From positions 1 through 33,600 of the forward strand of contig RGCL01000027.1 of assembly GCA_009919175.1 (NCBI GenBank): a stretch of DNA of 33,600 nucleotides, given 5' to 3'. The notes under the pieces were generated by a model. The model was not told where the DNA came from. It saw only the letters and a list, made by a program, of their open reading frames with translations, and ran no database searches. The DNA is from Betaproteobacteria bacterium (lineage in GTDB: Bacteria; Pseudomonadota; Gammaproteobacteria; Burkholderiales; Burkholderiaceae_C). This document shows positions 29,629 to 33,600 of the stretch, piece by piece. The position numbers and the translations under genes are program-made. Each line of letters starts with the position of its first letter. Within the stretch, counting starts at the first letter, position 1.

Positions 29629-31023
29629 TCAATAAAACATCTTGGGCAGCCACATGAAGAGGCTGGGTACATAGGTGATGATGATCAGGGAGCCCAGCAG
29701 CGGAATCAGCCAGGGCAGGATGGCCACGGTGGTGCGCTCCACACTCAGCTTGGAGATGCGTGCGAGCACAAACAGCACCATGCCCATGGGCGGGTGCAGC
29801 AGGCCAATCATGAGGTTGAGGACCATGATGAGGCCAAAGTGGACCAGGTCAATGCCCAACTGCTGGCAGATGGGCACGAGGATGGGCACCAGGATGGTGA
29901 TGGCGGCGGTGGGCTCCAAGAAGCAGCCCACAAACAGCATGAGCAGGTTGGCCAGCAGCAAGAACACCCAAGGCTCGCGGGTGAAGTCCAGCACCCAGGC
30001 GCTGATGGCCGTGGTCACGCCTGTGGCCGTGAGCATCCAGCCAAAGATGCTGGCCGCTGCCACGATGAACATGATGGTGGCCGTGGCCTCCACCGTGTCC
30101 AGGCACACCCTGACCAGCCGTTTGAAGCTCAGGGTGCGATACCAGACCAGCCCCAGCACCATGGCCCAGATGCAAGCGGCGATGGCACCTTCGGTGGGGG
30201 TGAAGACGCCGGTGGTCATGCCACCAATGAGCAGCACGGGCGTCATGATGGGCAGCACCGCCTGGAACTTGAAGATGCGGTCTGCGGCAAAGAGCACCAC
30301 CAAGCCCACGGCCACCGTGAGCTGGGCCTGGTATTCCCACTCGGTCACCAGAAAGTAGATCGCAGTCGGCCAAACCATGACCACGGCCATCTCACCCAGG
30401 GCACCCAGCACGGTTTTCCAGACAAAGGGCGTGTCAGCGCCCCATTTGTTTTTGTGGGCGTAATAGGCCACGGTGAGCATCATCAGCAAGGCCATGAGGC
30501 CGCCGGGCAGGATGCCCGCCATGAAGAGCGCGCCCACCGAGACGTTGGACATCATGGCGTAAATCACAAAGGGCAGGCTGGGCGGGATGATGGGGCCGAG
30601 TGTGGCCGAGGCCGCCGTCACGCCCACTGCAAACTCGGTGCTGTAGCCGTGGTCTTTCATGGCCTTGATTTCAATCGTGCCCAGACCAGCGGCATCGGCA
30701 ATTGCTGCGCCGCTCATGCCGGCAAACACCACCGAGCCCACCACGTTCACATGACCCAGGCCACCGCGCATCCAGCCCACCAGGGCCAAGGCAAAGTTGT
30801 AGATGCGGTTGGTGATGCCCGCGTTGTTCATCAGGTTGCCGGCCAGGATGAAAAACGGCACGGCCAGCAAGGGAAAGGAGTCGATGCCCGACACCATGCG
30901 GTGGATCACCACAAAAGGCGGCGTGCTGTCTTGGATCAGCAAGTAGATGAGAGCCGAGCCGGCCATGGCAATGGCCACTGGCACGCCACCGGACATCAGG
31001 AAGAGAAAAATGATTTTGAGCAT
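29629..31023 (-). CDS. dctM: TRAP transporter large permease subunit (DctM)
   Basis: This is the ion-coupled membrane subunit of a tripartite ATP-independent transporter. The 464-residue protein is almost wholly hydrophobic, with family motifs FPLLAVPFFILAGNLMNNAGIT (about 50-71), GMSGAAIADAAGLGTIEIKAM, ASATLGPIIPPSLPFVIYA, GVFTPTEGA (272-280) and the C-terminal NLMIGLLHPPMGMVLFV. Typical DctM proteins have about 425-430 residues. The excess lies between about 205 and 262, where two additional hydrophobic stretches (AVVMVWPTAIYFLV and LTVAVGLVVLFAA) precede the GVFTPTE motif. The ATG is 19 bases after the dctQ stop and the dehydratase gene follows, so it is part of the operon. Confidence 0.95.
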   Translation of the reverse strand: MLKIIFLFLMSGGVPVAIAMAGSALIYLLIQDSTPPFVVIHRMVSGIDSFPLLAVPFFILAGNLMNNAGITNRIYNFALALVGWMRGGLGHVNVVGSVVFAGMSGAAIADAAGLGTIEIKAMKDHGYSTEFAVGVTAASATLGPIIPPSLPFVIYAMMSNVSVGALFMAGILPGGLMALLMMLTVAYYAHKNKWGADTPFVWKTVLGALGEMAVVMVWPTAIYFLVTEWEYQAQLTVAVGLVVLFAADRIFKFQAVLPIMTPVLLIGGMTTGVFTPTEGAIAACIWAMVLGLVWYRTLSFKRLVRVCLDTVEATATIMFIVAAASIFGWMLTATGVTTAISAWVLDFTREPWVFLLLANLLMLFVGCFLEPTAAITILVPILVPICQQLGIDLVHFGLIMVLNLMIGLLHPPMGMVLFVLARISKLSVERTTVAILPWLIPLLGSLIIITYVPSLFMWLPKMFY

Positions 31024-31042
31024 GGCGTTTCCGTCAAAAATT

Positions 31043-31618
31043 TCAGCGATCAGACATCACAGATTCAGGGCGTTCCAGCACGGTGTAGCCGCGCTGAATA
31101 TGCACCCAGGCCACCCACAGTGAGCGCACGAACATCGAGGCAAAACCAATCAGCACCACGCCGTAGACGATGTTCATGGGCAGGTTGATGACCGTCATCT
31201 GGTAGTTGCCGAGCTTGCCCATCATTTGCCAGGTGAGCACCACAGCGGCGCCCAGAAAAAACACCCGGATGAGGTCCACCAGGATGGCCAGGGCGCGGCA
31301 CAACCAATTGGGCATATGACGGTATAAAAAATCCACCTGGATGTGGTTGTTCTTGGCCACGCCCACGGCGGCGCCAGTGAACACGGTGGCAATGAGCAAA
31401 TAGCGGGCAATCTCCTCGGTCCAGGCGGCCGAGTCGTTCAAGGCGTAGCGCGTGAAGAATTGATAGAAAACAGTCAACCCCAGGGCCACGAAGAACAGCA
31501 ACGCAAACCAGGCTTCAAACGGGGTGTCAGAGAAGTCCACCTCTTCATCAACGGCGTGGAACTGGCCGTCGTCGCCCATCACTTGGGGCACATCATCAAT
31601 GTTGGTCACTTGGCTCAT
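31043..31618 (-). CDS. dctQ: TRAP transporter small permease subunit (DctQ)
   Basis: DctQ is the small four-helix membrane subunit that works with DctM and DctP. The 191-residue product starts with an acidic cytoplasmic stretch of about 33 residues. Four hydrophobic segments follow (about 36-52, 70-87, 108-128 and 147-165). The FTRYALNDSAAWTEEIARYLLIATVFTGAAVGVAKNNHIQVDF block is the diagnostic DctQ pattern. The N-terminal acidic tail is a little longer than usual. The gene lies 84 bases after dctP, with a strong hairpin in the gap, and 19 bases before dctM. Confidence 0.95.
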   Translation of the reverse strand: MSQVTNIDDVPQVMGDDGQFHAVDEEVDFSDTPFEAWFALLFFVALGLTVFYQFFTRYALNDSAAWTEEIARYLLIATVFTGAAVGVAKNNHIQVDFLYRHMPNWLCRALAILVDLIRVFFLGAAVVLTWQMMGKLGNYQMTVINLPMNIVYGVVLIGFASMFVRSLWVAWVHIQRGYTVLERPESVMSDR

Positions 31619-31647
31619 GGCGGTTCACATTGGCTAGGGTTGAGGAT

Positions 31648-31682
31648 CAAGCGGATGCTGGCCTTGACCAGACATCCGCTTG
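31648..31682 (-). promoter_or_regulatory. Intercistronic hairpin between dctP and dctQ
   Basis: Perfect 10-base arms (CAAGCGGATG / CATCCGCTTG) enclose a further CTGG/CCAG stem with one bulged base and a 6-base loop, giving a 14-pair hairpin. No U-run follows on the transcribed strand. It sits 20 bases after the dctP stop, so it probably protects the dctP message or partly attenuates, keeping the binding protein in excess over the permease. Confidence 0.7.
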
Positions 31683-31702
31683 CACGACGAGGCGTCAAGC
31701 CA

Positions 31703-32701
31703 TCACTTGGCCGCTTGGATGCGGTCGTAGTCGGACTGGGTGAAGCCCATGGACGTCAGGGGCGATTTGTCGAGCACGGCTTTGCGGAAGCTTTCGCGGT
31801 CCACATCGACGATTTGCAGGCCGCGCTTGCGGAAGTCGCCCACCAACTCGGACTCACGCTTTTTGATCGCGTCCGATGCGCGTGCAGCAGCTTCGCGGGT
31901 CACGTCGGTGAAGATCTTCTTCTCGGCGTCGCTGAGCTTGTTCCAGATATGGGGGGCGATCTGGGTGGTCAAGCCGTCCACGATGTGGCCGGTGAGCATG
32001 ATGGCCTTTTGCACTTCATAGAACTTCTTGGCTTCGATGGTGGTCAGGGGGTTTTCCTGGGCTTCTACCGTGCCGTTTTGCAAGGCCAGGTACACCTCGG
32101 CAAATGCAATCGGGGTGGGGTTGGCGCCGCAAGCCCTGGGTGTGGCCGTGTAGGCGGGCACATCAGGCACGCGGATCTTGAGGCCCTTCATGCCAGCGCA
32201 GTCCTTGAATGGTTTTTGCGCGGTGGTGTGGCGAGCACCGTAGTAGGTGTAGGCCGTGATCTGGATGCCGGTTTTCTGGCGGAACTCGTTGACCATTTCC
32301 TGGAACACGTCGCTCTTGGAGTAGGCCAGCAGATGGTCGCCATCTCGGAAGATGAACGGGTAGTAGGCGATGCCCAGGCGGGGGTAGGAGCGCGCTGCGA
32401 ACGACGGCCCGGAGATGATCATGTCCACCGTGCCCAGTTGCATGCCCTGGTTGATGTCGGTTTCCTTGCCCAGCGTCGAGGCGGGGAAGACTTGGATGTC
32501 GAACTTGCCGTTGGTGCGCTTTTTGATTTCCTCGGCTGCCCACACGGATTCGGTGTGATAAGGCTCAGAGGTCTCGTACACGTGCGCCCACTTGAGCTTG
32601 GTGGCTTGCGCCTGAGCCAAGCCGCCGCTGAGCAGCGCGGTGGCAGCCAGCAGGCCACAGGCCGCGAGTCGCTTGAGGTGGTGTCGTTTGCTGTGGGTCA
32701 T
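31703..32701 (-). CDS. dctP: TRAP transporter substrate-binding protein (DctP)
   Basis: This periplasmic binding protein captures an organic acid for the DctQM permease. The 332-residue precursor has a signal peptide (KRHHLKRLAACGLLAATALL, cleavage likely after AQA near residue 30). The mature protein shows family motifs: KWAHVYETSEPYHTES, FPASTLGKETDINQGMQLGTVDM, and the carboxylate-binding Arg region LKIRVPDVPAY followed by GANPTPIAFAEVYLALQNGTVEAQENPL. I chose ATG 32701 because AGGAG lies just before it; an in-frame codon 27 bases upstream has no such site. The operon's dehydratases suggest a sugar acid as ligand. Confidence 0.95.
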   Translation of the reverse strand: MTHSKRHHLKRLAACGLLAATALLSGGLAQAQATKLKWAHVYETSEPYHTESVWAAEEIKKRTNGKFDIQVFPASTLGKETDINQGMQLGTVDMIISGPSFAARSYPRLGIAYYPFIFRDGDHLLAYSKSDVFQEMVNEFRQKTGIQITAYTYYGARHTTAQKPFKDCAGMKGLKIRVPDVPAYTATPRACGANPTPIAFAEVYLALQNGTVEAQENPLTTIEAKKFYEVQKAIMLTGHIVDGLTTQIAPHIWNKLSDAEKKIFTDVTREAAARASDAIKKRESELVGDFRKRGLQIVDVDRESFRKAVLDKSPLTSMGFTQSDYDRIQAAK

Positions 32702-32757
32702 GGGGGTCTCCTTGTTGAAATGAACCATGAAATGCTGGCGAGGCGAGACGCCTTCCT

Positions 32758-33501
32758 TCAGTGAGGGGCGCGGCGCCAGCCCGCGCTGTAGCGTTGAAAC
32801 GCTTTTCTGAGGTGGGATTGCATGGCGCGTCGTGCGCCCGGCGCGTCATGCGCCACGATGCAATCCAAAACGGCTTGGTGCTCGCCAATGGCGAGCTGCC
32901 AGGAATTGGAGTTTTCGAAGTACACGCCCAGGCGCTCGAACAAGGTGTTGTCGCGCGCACGCCAGTACAGGCTCAGGGTGTCGAGCAAGACGCTGTTGCC
33001 GCTGGCTTGGGCCACGGCCAAATGAAAGGCTTCATCGCCATCGCGGGGCGGGCGGCCTGCCTTGGCCTCGCGGCGCATGAGGGTGAGGGCGCTGCGGATG
33101 GCGCGCAACTGCGCGGACTGGGCATTGTGGGCAGCCAAGGCTGCGAGCTCGCCTTCGATGAGCAAGCGCGCCTGCAAGACCTCCAGCGGCCCCCACTCAT
33201 CGCTGTCCACCGGTTCGGTCTCGGCCACGCGGGCGGACCGAATGCCCTGGGACGAACGGCTGGGGGGTGGGCAGACATAAATCCCCGAGCCCGTGCGCAC
33301 CTCGATCAGGCCTTCGACCTCGAGTGCGATCAGCGCCTCGCGCACGGAGGGGCGGCTCACGCCCAGTTGCAAGGCCAAGTCGCGTTCGGCGGGCAAGCGC
33401 TCGCCGCTGGCAAACCGCCCCTGGGCAATGAGCTCGCGTACCCGCTCGGCAATTTGCCGATACAGGCGAACGGTGGTCAGCGGTGTGGACGCGGTGCTCA
33501 T
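32758..33501 (-). CDS. GntR family regulator, FadR/FCD subfamily
   Basis: The 247-residue product has an N-terminal winged helix (RLYRQIAERVRELIAQGRFASGERLPAERDLALQLGVSRPSVREALIALEVEGLIEVRTGSGIYV, about 12-76) and a C-terminal all-helical FCD ligand domain, in which AFHLAVAQASGN (Asp/His metal-site region) and EHQAVLDCIVAHDAPGARRAMQSHL are visible. FCD regulators of this type, such as UxuR, ExuR and GarR-like proteins, respond to sugar acids and usually repress their operon. It lies at the head of the cluster, 56 bases before dctP on the same strand, and a matching operator is found upstream of its own start, so autoregulation is likely. The start has no clear Shine-Dalgarno. Confidence 0.93.
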   Translation of the reverse strand: MSTASTPLTTVRLYRQIAERVRELIAQGRFASGERLPAERDLALQLGVSRPSVREALIALEVEGLIEVRTGSGIYVCPPPSRSSQGIRSARVAETEPVDSDEWGPLEVLQARLLIEGELAALAAHNAQSAQLRAIRSALTLMRREAKAGRPPRDGDEAFHLAVAQASGNSVLLDTLSLYWRARDNTLFERLGVYFENSNSWQLAIGEHQAVLDCIVAHDAPGARRAMQSHLRKAFQRYSAGWRRAPH

Positions 33502-33536
33502 TCGGGAAGGAACCTAGGGGATTGTTCGGGTTCGAC

Positions 33537-33553
33537 AATTGGTAAGACCAATT
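33537..33553. promoter_or_regulatory. FadR-family operator upstream of the GntR gene
   Basis: AATTGGT-AAG-ACCAATT is a perfect 7-base-arm inverted repeat, 36 bases before the regulator's start codon. It fits the TNGTNNNACNA core of FadR-family GntR sites and looks like UxuR/ExuR operators (AATTGGTATACCAATT). It probably controls the whole leftward operon, and perhaps a gene beyond the right edge of the window. Confidence 0.75.
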
Positions 33554-33600
33554 CCATAATCCTTTCACGAAACCTCGTTGCCGTTGCCTGTCGTTAACCC

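Overview
The window reads as a dense, high-GC chromosome segment from a betaproteobacterium of the Burkholderiales, most like the Comamonadaceae. This placement is inferred from protein similarity and gene order: rsmB, a DUF4390 gene, ntrY and a short ntrX-like regulator in a row; argB followed by slmA; a TRAP sugar-acid operon; and an icmF-type fused mutase. No rRNA, tRNA, CRISPR array, insertion sequence or prophage was seen. No gap between genes exceeds about 170 bases.

Region by region. (1) 1-4083 is rpoC, lacking only its first few dozen codons, closed by a strong 11-bp hairpin. (2) 4135-9768 is a rightward, partly overlapping gene string: a LemA-like membrane protein, the 16S rRNA m5C methyltransferase RsmB, a secreted DUF4390 protein, an NtrY-type sensor kinase and a REC-Fis response regulator without an AAA+ domain. 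(3) 9776-12211 holds the ABC-F ATPase uup (leftward) and a small SRPBCC/AHSA1 protein (rightward). (4) 12214-16997 is leftward: a fused isobutyryl-CoA mutase (IcmF) and an amidase. A perfect 20-bp palindrome lies in the icmF promoter and covers the last codons of the amidase. (5) 17035-19117 is rightward: type III pantothenate kinase and an M20 amidohydrolase. (6) 19186-20468 is leftward: a PhaF/PhaI-type phasin followed by a TetR regulator. (7) 20529-25729 is rightward: a lone cis-prenyltransferase (UppS type), a NYN/PIN-like protein, argB, slmA and a long acyl-CoA dehydrogenase with its own palindromic operator. (8) 25740-33501 is a seven-gene leftward cluster: GntR/FCD regulator, DctP-DctQ-DctM TRAP transporter, UxaA/GarD-type dehydratase, Ldh2-family oxidoreductase and a glucarate-dehydratase-like enolase-superfamily enzyme.

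How it fits together. Most of the window is housekeeping (transcription, rRNA modification, CoA and arginine biosynthesis, division-site control, polyprenyl carrier synthesis). It also carries carbon-storage and acyl-CoA genes: phasin, IcmF and acyl-CoA dehydrogenase. The accessory part is region 8. I read it as import and catabolism of an aldarate, uronate-derived or related sugar acid, controlled by a FadR-family repressor through a TTGGT-N3-ACCAA operator. It pairs two unrelated dehydratases with an Ldh2 oxidoreductase, contains no recognisable aldolase or downstream enzyme, and its TRAP permease appears to carry an extra pair of hydrophobic segments. This operon, its operator and hairpin, and the icmF palindrome are the parts I would look at first. 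No clearly unprecedented system was found.
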